The notes below the pieces were generated by a model that ran no database searches, was not told where the DNA came from, and worked only from the letters and a program-made list of their open reading frames with translations. A program made the translations under genes and the position numbers. From positions 3,100,001 through 3,164,000 of the forward strand of contig JAECYW010000008.1 of assembly GCA_023014335.1 (NCBI GenBank): a DNA stretch of 64,000 bases. Direction: 5' to 3'. Shown here one piece after another: positions 49,761-61,121 of this stretch (positions within the stretch are counted from its first letter, which is position 1; each line of letters starts with the position of its first letter). The stretch is from Galerina marginata. Its lineage: Eukaryota; Basidiomycota; Agaricomycetes; Agaricales; Galerinaceae.

Positions 49761-50539
49761 GACCTCAACGATTAATAATGCGAAGCCGTACTAGTAGGTG
49801 TGGGACTAAAATACTTTGACTATGAGTGAGGTTAATGCTAGAAATCTGCTCGAAAGCGCCATCGTAAAGATCGGACAGCAGACTGGAACGAAATTATTTC
49901 TCCAGTTTAAAGCCTGGTAGACAGATAGAAAGGACTTGGTAACCAACAAGCAAACGAAACAAGCAAGGCTACAAATTTTACGAGACGCAAATCAGGTGGA
50001 TTTGGCCGTAATCTCGCGTGGAGTCTGGAAAATAACAGCTGCTTTCGGAACGCTGGCGTGTTTCAAATAGTGGTTCACTGTCGATGGTCCTGTTGATTCT
50101 CGTCAAGATTAAATTACAAATCTTGAATCATTTTGACTTAAGGCAGCAGTAGATCGTTGTAGGCCACGCTTTCGTCTAATAACGAGATAGATTTGTTGTA
50201 TGTTGTCGTTAAATAGTACACTTTTTTACTTGTAAGGCAAAGATTTAATCCTCTAGTTACCTCGTCGTCCACCCCAACAGAAAGAGCAACGGCCGCATTC
50301 CCTCCTAGATCACTCGCTGTGACTCGCATAAAAATTATTACATTCGTGGTACGCCATTGTCAGTGAGAAATGAAAAATTCGATATGGCGGACTTAACTAG
50401 ACCCGCATTGGAAACGAAGTAAAAAAGAATACACTTCGGAACAGAATAATTTCTGGAAATGTCTGCGGTTCTTGATACGAGCCGTCAATAACCTGGTTCG
50501 CGGTGTATATTCTTAACATAGCTCTTACCCTATGCTGCT
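49761..50539. other. Intergenic
   Basis: No supported gene. A minus-strand frame at 50138-50329 shows no motif. Confidence 0.35.
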
Positions 50540-52264
50540 CTATCCTTTGATTGTAATGAACAGGTGTTGATGATCTTCGGTCATCAGTTCCGATTGCGGA
50601 CTATTAGTCGAGCGCACTTTACGGAGCTCGCCAGGACGGATAGTAGCGGAGACGTCATGGCCAGAGTCCAACGTTGTGGAGGCCCGATCAACCTCGTCAT
50701 AGTGGGATTGAAACGACGCCCAATTGGGTGGTTGGGCGAGGTATTTCACGAAATCCAGGAACGATTCATGCTGCCACGTCGATGGACTTGTGACGATGCA
50801 CCACAACTCTGGGCTCTCAAGTTTAAGAGACCCTTGCAACTTGGTAGCCAGGATGACGATCGATTGGCAGCCTGGTTTCGCTTCAAAACCTAACAGGAGT
50901 ACCGCAACGAGAAATTTATTTTTGAATTTCTCAAGAAGGGGGAGACGGCGAAGTGGCCGATCGAACTCAATGATTGCGGGGTTATAATATGAATCCTCCA
51001 CTCTGTACGATCTTCCGGGGGGTGAGTTGATAGAAAGGTGCGCAGCATATCGGGACTTAGAAGGCGGCGGTGTGGGGGAAAAATACCTGGCCGAAACATA
51101 GATGTCCTGCTGTTTGACGCTGCGGGGGTCAGCTGCGTAGCGAGCTTCATTAACAAGCAGGCGAGAATAGCGCTCCGTCACTTTGGGTTCGCTTGAAAAT
51201 GGAAGTGTCAAATAAATGGCGATCCGCTTAGACCGGCTCCCAACTTCGCAGTTGAGCATGGCCTGGTAAATATTGGTCATCCCGATTTTCACCAATGGCA
51301 GCTTTATTTGAAGGCCATTGTTGGTCATTGAGAAAGGCGATCGAGCTGATCGTCCGTCGCGGTCCCCGTATGGCGTCACGTTTTTCGAATGACGGAAATC
51401 TGCTGGCGAGCTGGCTAGGAGACCACACGTAGGGGCCTTTGCGTCTTCCAGAAACCTCTGAACCTTGTAGTAATCTGCCGGTTTGTCGTCGAACCAATCT
51501 TCTGGTGAATGAGGTTGGAAACTCGGAGGCATCCACGCGAAAATGGTTTCGTCAGACGTCTCCTTCATGATCTCTAGTTGTAAGCGGATGAATGCCCTCC
51601 AGCCCTCTCCATATAATGTTGGCATATTCACGTCGAATATCCCCATCAGAGAGTACGCCGCGTCTTCAACCCTTGTCGTTTGCCTCTTCGCCGCCCATGA
51701 CATACGCAATGCCACACAAAAATGGCTCGCCGGTGTTCTCGACATCAGTACCTCGTATGGAATCCCTGTTATTTCCTTGATCTCGTTCCACAGTGAGGAC
51801 CGCGTCCCGATGTCGACCCAGTCGCTACTGTAGAACACGAGCAGTGGAGGAGCAATCAATTCCTGTAACGTCCAGCCTCGAGTGAACCACCGGCTTCGCG
51901 CGAATTTGGAATTCTCGGCCTGAGGGTCATCGCTGGACGGCACATCTGACAAATACGCATAACAGATCCTTGCGGCTTTGTACCATTGATACATCGAGTT
52001 GATCGCCTCCGAGAGCTCGGCGCTGCTTGTTTTGTCAATGCAGCATGTATCAATCCAAACGTACTTGAAGCCGCACTGGCTTGCCAGCTCGCAGGTTTTC
52101 GTGATTTTGGCATATCCCGCCATGGATTTCGCAGCAGGTGTCGAGATTTGCTGGAAAGAAACCTCCCCTTCACCCCATGTGTGCGAAAGGGCAGCGTAGG
52201 TAGGACAACTTCTTTCGTCCATGAATTCTTCGACTTTCAGGGTTCGCACATTGAGGAGACGCAT
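50540..52264 (-). CDS. HET-domain protein
   Basis: A single-exon gene of 574 residues starting at the ATG at 52264 (MRLLNVRTLKVEEF). The HET domain occupies about residues 20-140, with ALSHTWGEGEVSF, then FKYVWIDTCCIDKTSSAELS, the hallmark of heterokaryon-incompatibility proteins, and SRWFTRGWTLQELIAPPLLV. Downstream, RVEDAAYSLMGIFDVNMPTL then YGEGWRAFIRLQLEIMKETS is the conserved segment after HET in basidiomycete members. There is no NACHT or repeat domain, so it is the short form. HET proteins trigger cell death on non-self recognition in ascomycetes; the role of basidiomycete copies is mostly unproven. An in-frame non-ATG extension upstream was not used. It sits between repeat arrays B and C. 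Confidence 0.9.
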   Translation of the reverse strand: MRLLNVRTLKVEEFMDERSCPTYAALSHTWGEGEVSFQQISTPAAKSMAGYAKITKTCELASQCGFKYVWIDTCCIDKTSSAELSEAINSMYQWYKAARICYAYLSDVPSSDDPQAENSKFARSRWFTRGWTLQELIAPPLLVFYSSDWVDIGTRSSLWNEIKEITGIPYEVLMSRTPASHFCVALRMSWAAKRQTTRVEDAAYSLMGIFDVNMPTLYGEGWRAFIRLQLEIMKETSDETIFAWMPPSFQPHSPEDWFDDKPADYYKVQRFLEDAKAPTCGLLASSPADFRHSKNVTPYGDRDGRSARSPFSMTNNGLQIKLPLVKIGMTNIYQAMLNCEVGSRSKRIAIYLTLPFSSEPKVTERYSRLLVNEARYAADPRSVKQQDIYVSARYFSPTPPPSKSRYAAHLSINSPPGRSYRVEDSYYNPAIIEFDRPLRRLPLLEKFKNKFLVAVLLLGFEAKPGCQSIVILATKLQGSLKLESPELWCIVTSPSTWQHESFLDFVKYLAQPPNWASFQSHYDEVDRASTTLDSGHDVSATIRPGELRKVRSTNSPQSELMTEDHQHLFITIKG

Positions 52265-52620
52265 TGTGTAGTGGGCGGTGTGAGTGGTTGTAAGCAAAGA
52301 CCGGGATGAAATAATCAACGAGATTGATCTGTCGATAAGGTCGGGCTTTAGACGCAACAGTCAAAAACGGAAACGAAGTCACGAAACCTTGGTCTGACAT
52401 CGAAATATTGACAGACAGACTTTCCGAGGCAGGTGGTATTTTGACGGATTTGTTAATTCGGTTCCATCGGCTTTCGGGAATGTAACTGAGAATGGGAATC
52501 TGTGAAATAATACGCTTCAGTAAGAATATAACACGGCTCCCGCCTGCACACCCACGCCCTCTGAGAGACGTGGTATTAGCTGAAAAATCATCGATGAAGT
52601 TTTGAAGACCCATTTAAGTT
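52265..52620. other. HET gene promoter region
   Basis: No independent gene seen. Confidence 0.35.
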
Positions 52621-54900
52621 GCTAACCTACAAGTAGCGTCTGACCGCAAATAACGAGATCTTACTAATGATTCGTAGACTAGGGCGCAACGAACGATCAA
52701 CATGTGGATCATCATTCGAGGTGGAGTTCAATATGAAGAAGAGAGCGGACGGGTTAGACTCCGAGCGCAGACAGCAGTGGTTGGACTTGAGCTGTAGATC
52801 AGCAGCTTGCAGAGTGATCATGGACCGATCGACGCCTAAATGCTTCGTCAGGAATGTGATATTAGATACCACATATTTTCGGAAGATAAAAACACACCTC
52901 CCGGGAGTCCTGGCTTCACCTCTATGCTGTCTGATCATCGATTAATAACCACAGTACTAGTTGAAAGATGAAGAATGGATGCATATTCGAGGCGCTAGCC
53001 CACAAGCTGAGAGTCTGACTCCCTTCCGACGCCCAAAGAGAGCATCGGTAGATTGGCAAGTGTCGAACGAAGAACGCGTGGATCGTTTGCACTTGGCCAA
53101 TATACGGAGACTGGCGCGAATGGGTCAGACTCTGAGTGCGGGAAGCAATGGCTTGAAATATAGATTGGGCAGAGCGAAGCTGAAGTGATCAAATCAGAAG
53201 GGCTTCGTTTGGATATTACGGATCATATACTTCAGCAAGAATGAAACACGTGAAAACTAGACCTCCTCTCTGGACGACGGCCTCCACAGCGACAATTTGA
53301 TAATTGAGGGATGAAAAAAAAAAAAGGTGAAGACAAATTCCAGTCGCAAGCCCACAAGTAGGGAGTCTGACTAAGTGCCCCAGACAGCATCCGTGGATTA
53401 GCGAGCAGCGAACCGCAACTGCATAGATCGTTCGAGGGTCACTTTCATGGAGAACTTAGCTGACGTGCCAGACTTCGAATATGGGAAGCAGTGGCCTGGA
53501 TCATAGATCGGGTAGATCAGAGCGATGACGGAGTTGTCGAAGCCGAAAGGCTGCGCATATAGAATGAGACATTAGACAGGATGTACCACAGCGAGAATAA
53601 AACACAAGGGGACCATCCCTCATAGTATACGCCTGATTACACAGTCTGGTGTCGTATCAGCTGAAGGATGAAGGAGTATCGAGTCACTAGCCCAGAAGTA
53701 GAGTCCGACCGCATCGAAGATACAAGCCAAGTATCCGTGATTTGCTCGCCTTCAAACAATTAACATGCGGAACGTTCGAGGGTGAGCAACACGGAAGATA
53801 GCTCGATGGAGTCAGACTCTGAGTATGGGACGCAGTGGCTTGCACCATAGATGTTGGCGGAGCAACGATGGCGGGGTCAAAGCCTAACGACTTTGATTTT
53901 TCGTTTGGAACCAAACATTAGACAGGATCTAGGACAACAAGGATAAAACGAAAGCGGACCATACCTCCCAGCTGTAACCCAGTTTACACAGCATGGTAAC
54001 CGCACCAGGTGAAAGATGAAGACATAACGAGTCGCCAACACAAAAGCAAAAGTCGAGTCTGATCGCATTCTTACTATAACCACAACATATCCGTAGACTG
54101 GCAAGCATCAAACGATAAGTGCGTGGATCGTTCGAGGTAAACCAGTAGGAGAATAGAGCAGAGGGCGATCAGACTCGGAGAACAGGCTGGCTGGCTCAGC
54201 TCGGAGTGAAGGCGAGGTTGAGGGTTACAGCAGGTAGGAACCGCTAGGATGTCATCGACAAATGCCTTATCCAACCATGTCGCCAGTCCACAGTTGATCG
54301 TAGATGGATCAGCGTCCAACAATGTTCATTTGCGGCTAACAAACACAAAGAAAATACCAATTGGGCCAGAGTCTGAGCAAGGAGTGGGGCGTTGGACAAA
54401 TCGTTTTACGGCCTTGCGATCAAAGGCTAGAGTGTCTGTGAGTAGACCGTAAGATATAATAATGGATTGGGATTACTCACTTGCACGCCGTAAATGTTGA
54501 CAAAGATCCTTATCGATGGCGATGGAAGGATCAGAGACCATAACCTGTACGACGAGGAGCATAGGGAACCTTCAATCGTCCATCGTAGGTCCTCGAGAAT
54601 GAAAGTACGAACCTGACCCTCTCTTCCCACCTGGGAAGTGTCAGGCGGCAAATGGCCAAAAAGCTGGGGAATTCGGGGATGAGTGGGCTCGGTCAAGGAG
54701 CGCGGAGCAACCGGAATCGGAGTTGTGGCGGCACTAATAATGGATTTACCCGGGACCTGTCGGGGCCGGTAGCTGACAAATATTCCAAAATGTTGTATCC
54801 CGTGATCGCAGCACGCAGCACGCAGCACGTCGGACGTGCCTCGCCCAAGCCTCACCCCGCCTGCTCTCTCGAGCGCGATCGTCTATTGGTCTGTACTCGT
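52621..54900. repeat. Foldback-unit array C
   Basis: The most regular array. Units have outer arms at 52634-52761, 53010-53133, 53361-53475, 53700-53820 and 54055-54178, giving a 339-376 bp period, plus a diverged unit near 54280-54375. Between hairpins each unit has a shared stretch with TGAAAGATGAAG, ATCGAGTC, CACAAGTAG and, on the minus strand, CTGGGAGGTATGGT. The right flank near 54460-54640 has a minus-strand exon-like segment (acceptor GTACAG, donor GTGAGTAATC). Confidence 0.8.
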
Positions 54901-56280
54901 CAGTATTCATTAAATAACGTCAACTTATAGTCTTAGAAATGTAATTTTTGATCGGTCGTACACATGTACAGATTCAATCATTTTTAAAAAAAATGTACGC
55001 AAGACCTACGCACCCGTTGGGATATGCCTATCAGGCCTACCCTACCAGTCCAAGTCTGGGAAAGCTCGGGAAGCGCGTCGAGCAGTGCGCTATCGCGTCG
55101 CACGTAGTGGCAAGAACCAAGCAAAGGTTGGATTCTGCAAAGGGAAACGCGCTGGCACACAAACCATGCACAGCCGCTGATGGATCTAGCTATCTAATCT
55201 AATCCACACTCGGGCAGCTCGGCCCAGAGCTCACGTCCCATGTACTCTACAGTTACAGATCTATGCCGCTGCTAGTATTGGACTCAAACTCTCTTTAGGA
55301 CAAATTGAGCTAGTATAGCGCGGAGAAATTATTTAATACTAGTCGTGTATAACCTGCTGAACTTTTTTTCGATTCTCGGAGAAGTAAAAATAGAAAGGCA
55401 CTGGGCAACGCGACAAGTTCAATAATATTAACAGAACGAGTCTTATAAATAGAACTGGCAAGGCATTCACGGCAGACAGTGACTTGCACCCCCTTTATGT
55501 AAGCGCCCGAGCGCTCAAATCAGCCGAGGTGAAGTCGAGATCCGCCGGATAAATTTTAATATTGCCTGGGCCTACGTTTGTTTATTTCGCGGCTGAAGAA
55601 ATGCCGTCGTGGGTCGAAACTTGATAGTAATATCTTTGTCAATACGTTAAGCAACATCCCTACGTTTTGGTGAAGCCCTTAAATTCCCAATGTTCTAATA
55701 ATAATTTCCATTCCTTCGTCAAACAAACCCGCTGTTTCATCCACTGAAAATTATGGCCAATGACGTTAACCCCCATCCGTCAATGACACCTCCATCTCGA
55801 CGGTCGACCATTACATTCTCTTTAGGCCATTTTCAGCCCTCAATATTTCTTCTCTATTCTTCTTGAGCGGAACGGAGACTTCCTACCTTTGTATTTTTAG
55901 ACCAGGTATTACAGTCCGGATTCAGAGGTGGTGCCAACGTAAATTCAGGCCTGGGACGGCTGAGTATTACGGATTATGAAGTGGGTTAATAATGGACACG
56001 GCGTTCTGATACTCATCCCCAGCTTCCGAGGATCGGAGGCAGGGCAAGAGTGTTTCGACTCGAATTCTGCAGTGGGTCAACAAGTTTAAATGTTTTCCCA
56101 CTTCAAGTTTCCACCCCCGGCGTTCCATTATTTAAATGCAATCGACAATGCCGACCCGACACCAACGCAACGTCGCAAACTTGAATTCTACATCATCATC
56201 CTGATTCATAACAGTTTCCAACTGGATCTACTTTGGATGTATGACACCACAAATACACCACCTGCGTCCCTGGTAGTTAG
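54901..56280. other. Intergenic with dispersed-repeat copy
   Basis: No gene seen. Contains the dispersed repeat at about 55025-55260. The remainder is unremarkable. Confidence 0.4.
55025..55260 (+). repeat. Dispersed repeat family, copy 2
   Basis: Direct-orientation relative of 8215-8420 (shared ATCAGGCCTACC, AAGCTCGGGAAGCGC, TCGAGCAGTGC, TAATCTAAT, CTCGGGCAGCTCGG). Confidence 0.6.
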
Positions 56281-56287
56281 TATAAAG
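56281..56287 (+). promoter_or_regulatory. TATA box of the cysteine-rich protein gene
   Basis: TATAAAG about 75 bp upstream of the ATG at 56357. Confidence 0.45.
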
Positions 56288-56356
56288 CCCGACCTTTTTC
56301 TTTCTTAGTTTCCCCACAACCGCCAAGCGTTCGAGCAACATCTCCAAGCGTACGCC

Positions 56357-56849
56357 ATGTTTATTTCCAAGACCACTTTCCCTGTCCTCGCAATTTCTCT
56401 TCTTTCCCTTCTTGGAAGGGTGAGTTCGACTACAGTTCCGATCGACGCCAGGGCAGGTGTGTATTTTCTGTTCATCGCCCGTCTCATAATTTGCAATCTA
56501 AATCGTTTCTCAGCCCAGGCTGACGATCCCGTTAACTGCACTGGTGTGATCAATTGTCCGCTTATACCAGCCGTCTGCCCTGTTGGATATCACCGTACGC
56601 CCTCATTCATTTCGCGTCGTCTGTTTCTGAATAGAAAATATTAGTTGGAACTGAAACCGGGGCGTGTTGTGAATCCTGCATCAAGTGCAACCCATTGACT
56701 TGTCCAAGAATCCCAGTGATCTGCGGTCCCGGTTTCAAGGGTATGTAACATTCGTTCCACAAACAATATCTCCAGCTCTAACACTTCGGATTTCAACAGC
56801 TGGGGTAGCACCCAATGCGTGTTGCACAACCTGCATACCCGCAGCGTAA
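56357..56849 (+). CDS. Small secreted cysteine-rich protein with duplicated motif
   Basis: Four exons give about 100 residues: a signal peptide (MFISKTTFPVLAISLLSLLG, then RVSSTTVPIDARA), then two copies of one cysteine motif. Copy 1 reads CTGVINCPLIPAVCPVGYH, then GTETGACCESC. Copy 2 reads CNPLTCPRIPVICGPGFKAG, then APNACCTTC. The shared pattern is CPxIPxxCxxG, a spacer, then ACCxxC. Exon joins at the CACC intron (acceptor AATATTAG) and the AAGG intron keep the frame. I do not recognise the family. Its size, signal and cysteines fit small secreted effectors or antimicrobial peptides of mushrooms. It is flanked by array C (about 1.5 kb left) and array D. Confidence 0.7.
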
Positions 56850-57159
56850 TCTATTGAGACGTAGCGTAATAGTGCTCGTTCCTACCTTCGAATTTTTACA
56901 ATCTTCCCTAGATATTATGTACTTACAGATTCCTCCTAGTTGGTAGGTGTACTCATTCGATGGTCATATATTCTCTCAGAGCAGAGTAAATCAGCGTGAA
57001 TTATCGTCTGAACTTCTTTTCGTTTCTCCTCAGGCATGCAATGAACAACCTCAACAGTCAAACGATACTAACATTAACGCATGTTTTCTGTGCAATAACG
57101 GGCCGATTAGCCACTCCGGAAAACTGGACATGGTAGCAAGCTGTGTTTCCCGTGCATCG

Positions 57160-58960
57160 CACCTCATTTTGCTGCCGTGCGTGCGGGAATCGATTCGAGT
57201 CGTCGCCCGCACTTGGAGAGTCTGACCGCCTTCGCCTTCAAATTCAAATTCTCCGAAAGCTGACAAGCATCGAATGATGTTTATTCGAAGCTTACCAACG
57301 CGGAGGAGTGAAGGAAGTGGAGGGGTCAGACTCTGAGTGCGAGAAGCAGTGACTTGAACCTTAGATCAGGCAGATAGAAATATCTTGAAACGAAAGAAAC
57401 ATACCTCCCAGCGACACGCCTTTATTTGTCTGATCGATTTACCGGCTGAAGGATAACAGATGACAGAATCAAGTCGTTAGCCCGCAAGTGGAGAGTCTGA
57501 CCACCTTCGACACTTTGTTCTCCATGCGCCATCCGTAGACTGGCAAGCGTCGAATGATAATAATTCGAAGCTCACCAACACGGAGAAGAGAAGGAAGCAG
57601 ACGGGTCAGACTCTCAGCGCGGGAAGCGGCGAATTTGAACATGACTCGTAAATTGGGCAGGCGTAGAGGGATGGATGGAGTCGACGAAGCCTAAATACTT
57701 AGTCTAGAATGATATATTAGATAGCATATAACCTTAGAAAGCAATAACCATATCTTCCAGTCGTACGCCTCCACTGACTGTTGAATATTCAAGTCGCGAG
57801 CCCACAGTGGAGAGTATGACCGCCATCTAGCTTCAACGAGGATCCGTAGACTGGCGAGCTTCGACGATGAAGATTCGAAACTAACCAACACGGAGAAGAT
57901 AACGGAATAGAAGACGGTCAAACTCTGTATATCGGAAGCGGTGACTTGCACTTGAACCATCTAGATCAGCCAGTGATGATGGAATGGTTGGAGCCTAGAG
58001 GATTGGTTTGGAATTAGATAGCATATACCTGAGTGAGAATGAAACACAAGCTCACCATACCTTACTAACTGAAGGATAAAGACGTATCGAGTCGCCAGCC
58101 CACAAGTACCGGAGAATCTGACCGCAATCCGGCACGAAAATACACCCTGAGCATCCGTAGCTTGGCCAGCAACGAACAGTAAGCGCGTAAATTGTTCGAG
58201 GGCGACCAAAAATGAAAGGAGAGCGCACTGGTCAGACTCGGAATACAGGATGTATCACGAAATTGGGCAGTAGTGATGGAGTGATCAAAGGGCCGAAGGC
58301 CCAGATTGGTAAACTGCAGTACCAGCTGGAGAATGAAAACAATATTCCATTCGCAACCTCACAAGCAGAGAGTCTAACCGCATTCCGGCCCCCAAGGTGA
58401 ACATCAGCATCCGTAGAATGGCGAGCAACAAACGATAAACGCGCGGATCGTTCGAGGCTAACCAGCACGGAGAAGAAGGCGGACGGCCAGACTCTGAGCA
58501 TAGGAGGTGGAAGGGGGAATGGGGGAGTGTGGGCGTAGTTTACGTCCTGGGATTCGAAGGCTATCTCTGCGATTTGACCATAAAATTTAAAATCCAGATC
58601 TAATAAAGAATTGAACAAATCGCTCACCGGTACGTCAGACTTATAGCTGCATGGACGACCATTCTGATCAAAGGCGATCGAAGATGTAAGAAAACAAGGA
58701 AGATGCACGACCAGTGCGAATGAAGTTGAGAAGATGAAGCTGATAAGTTGGATCAAAGATCGTCGAAGACGACGTCGAGGTGGTGGACCAGGATATAATG
58801 GGTTGAGGGGTGCACGTGCCGGGAGAGCGGAGTTGGGGTTGCACAGCGGATACGGGGTTCTGTAGGCGGGAGGCGCTTAGCTACACGCACAAAGAATTGA
58901 AGAGGATATCGAGGCGCGGGCAGCCTGATGCAACTTCCATCTACCCTATTATCTTTCGAT
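57160..58960. repeat. Foldback-unit array D
   Basis: Five units with outer arms at 57217-57334, 57492-57614, 57811-57926, 58113-58240 and 58369-58495, at a 256-319 bp period. The second has the inner palindrome CGAATGATAATAATTCG. The third pairs TTCGA (57860) with TCGAA (57875), and the fifth pairs AACGAT with ATCGTT. The right flank (58590-58760) is homologous to 45720-45830 and 49300-49340, and includes ATTCTGATCAAAGGCGATC, which is identical to part of flank B. Confidence 0.8.
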
Positions 58961-59130
58961 GAGTCTGGTCGCATTCAAGGAAGCTTGTGTAGCACAACAA
59001 ATCAACCGCCAAGGCAGGATTTTTGGAAGACGGCTAATCATGCAAGGTAACCAGCTTCGTATTCACAGTCGTACTAAATGACCTAAATAACCTTCAGCAT
59101 GTACTGCCAGTATAATACCCAATTTACAGT

Positions 59131-61121
59131 TTATGGCAGGAGAAACTCGTCAATGGCATCGATTACATTCTTCCAGAATTGTTTCACTGTATTCTCTTCG
59201 AAGCCATTCTCGTCATACCCGAAACTCACCCATAGCTTCTCCACGAAGGTATAGCCAAAGAGAAGCATCCCACCAGAGCGTTGACGCCACCCACCCGTCA
59301 AAGTGTGAAACTTGATATCGGGGAAGGCAGAATGTTTATATATTTCGTCCAGATTGCCCAAGAGCGAGAGTCCCATCAGAGCGGTAGACGGGGGCTTCGG
59401 TTTAGACAGTGAAGCAACAGCCTCTGGGACAGGGGCGGGTTGTTTAGGTGGTATACCCATCGCTTTGTCGTTGTTTTCTTTCGCCCAAATACGAGCTTGT
59501 CGACCTCGTTCTTTCGCCATTTCACGACAGCGCGATACGCTCAGTGGGCTTTTGGCCGCCTTGGCGGTTTGGATCTTGGCAGAACGCGCACGATGCCAAA
59601 AGATACCGGTCAAGTCACCTTCGCGGGGAAAGAACGATGGAAGGATCACGTTGAAATATCCAATCGCAAGAAACCAGTAGGAGGCGTTCAGGCGCTTATC
59701 TGCCATCAGGTTAGGACGGATGTTGAGGGCAGAATACATCATTCTAGGCCAAGCTGGCGTTAGATTTTATACGTACAAAATAGGTAAGGTTATCTTACAT
59801 TGGCAACTCCCGGTTCGTGGAATGTGTCCTTGCCCATGCGATGTTGCAGATAGCAAAAAGTGCATTGGATATGGATACCCCACGTCGCTTACAGTTACCC
59901 AGTATTTTCTTCGTCCTTTCGCGGTCAATGGAGGTTATTGGGAAAACGGTACGACGAGATCCCTTTGAATCACGAGGGAATGTGTGCCCGCCCTTGAAAA
60001 AGGCCTTATTTCAGGAAAATGACGAGGAAAATGGAAAAACCTAGCTCACAATTTGTTTCCGCTGATTTAGTATGAAGTCAACGCGCGTCCCGAGGCGGCC
60101 GAGTCCTCCCGCTCCGAGGGCGGGTAATCTTTCTTCCATCGAAGAAGGCAGGGTCGGGACCTAAGCACGAAATCATGTCAAGGTCCGAGTCCTGTCAAAA
60201 ATACTCTGATGTGAAAGGCATACCCTGTCTCGTCCTTGGAAGCATCGTTCCGACCATTCTGTCAAAAGTATCTCTCGCAGGCCGGTGAGGTCAGAGGGAC
60301 TCCCGAGTAAGGAAAAGAAATCGTTCGCAAACTGGTGACCCCCCATGCCGTCGCCTAAGAAGTGAGTTGCGCAAATCAAGAAATCATAGTTCCTCTGCGT
60401 CTCGCTGGATTGATCCGCACAAGAGACAATCAGATACGATAAGCGTTCATTGGACAATGTGCGAGGACCATTTAGATACGCGTCGATTAGCTCTATTGTG
60501 GTTGGTGCATCAGCCTCCCTGGTCGCTGAATGAATGAGGATGGATTGCTGACCGTCTTTCGACTGACTTCGGTATTCAAGGGATTGTTCGGCTTTGATTA
60601 TCGCTTCATTCGGCGACCGCGGTGGGTTATACCTGGAAAATCCAGACCAAATCCAGACGTTATTAAAGTTATAAAGTCTACGATAATCTCAAATACGCAC
60701 ACGAAAGAGATATCTTCATAACTATTCATCTTGACTGTGGACGCGATAAGGGGGTGTCTGATGCGCATGATCGTCCATACGAGGGAGACCCTTGGATGCT
60801 CCACCAGATGCGGTGGGGCATGACAACCCAAATGTAGATACCTGAGAGGATGTTTAAATCATGTCCGTCGCCACTGGTGCGACTGGATGAGGAGACGTAC
60901 ATATCATTTACACCGTCTTCCAGAGAGGGCAAAAAGTAAGAGACTTCAAGCTCTCCAAGTTTACGTTCGACTGGTGGACCATGATCCACTGAATGGATGT
61001 AGGAGCGTTGGTTGGAGGCGGCCTTCAGCGTCGTAGAAGAATTCTCAGGCATCCACTTTTCCCGCATCACAGCGCCGACGTGTTCCACTTTTGAAGGTAA
61101 GAAGTCCGAGATGGTTGGCAT
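59131..61121 (-). CDS. HXXXD acyltransferase (alcohol acetyltransferase-like)
   Basis: About six exons join from the ATG at 61121 (MPTISDFLPSKVEHVGAVMR) to the TAA at 59131-59133, giving about 560 residues. The catalytic motif is in LICATHFLGDGMGGHQFAND (H-F-L-G-D), the HxxxD centre of the condensation/AATase/trichothecene-acetyltransferase fold. Further family features are GCHAPPHLVEHPRVSLVWTI upstream and SNALFAICNIAWART downstream. The last exon gives SALNIRPNLMADKRLN, then FWHRARSAKIQ and GMLLFGYTFVEKLWVSFGYD near the C-terminus, as in the DFGWG region of such enzymes but altered. It likely transfers an acetyl or acyl group from CoA to an alcohol or amine. No signal peptide is seen. It is not in an obvious biosynthetic cluster. 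Confidence 0.75.

Noticed and set aside
52621..54400. CRISPR-like regular repeat spacing
   Set aside because: This is a eukaryotic genome. The units are over 300 bp, their repeats are imperfect and the intervening sequence is shared rather than unique.
43716..58960. Minus-strand open frames across the repeat arrays (such as 58232-58756)
   Set aside because: The same repeat block is read in different frames in different units, so these are not a conserved protein. They follow from the repeat sequence.
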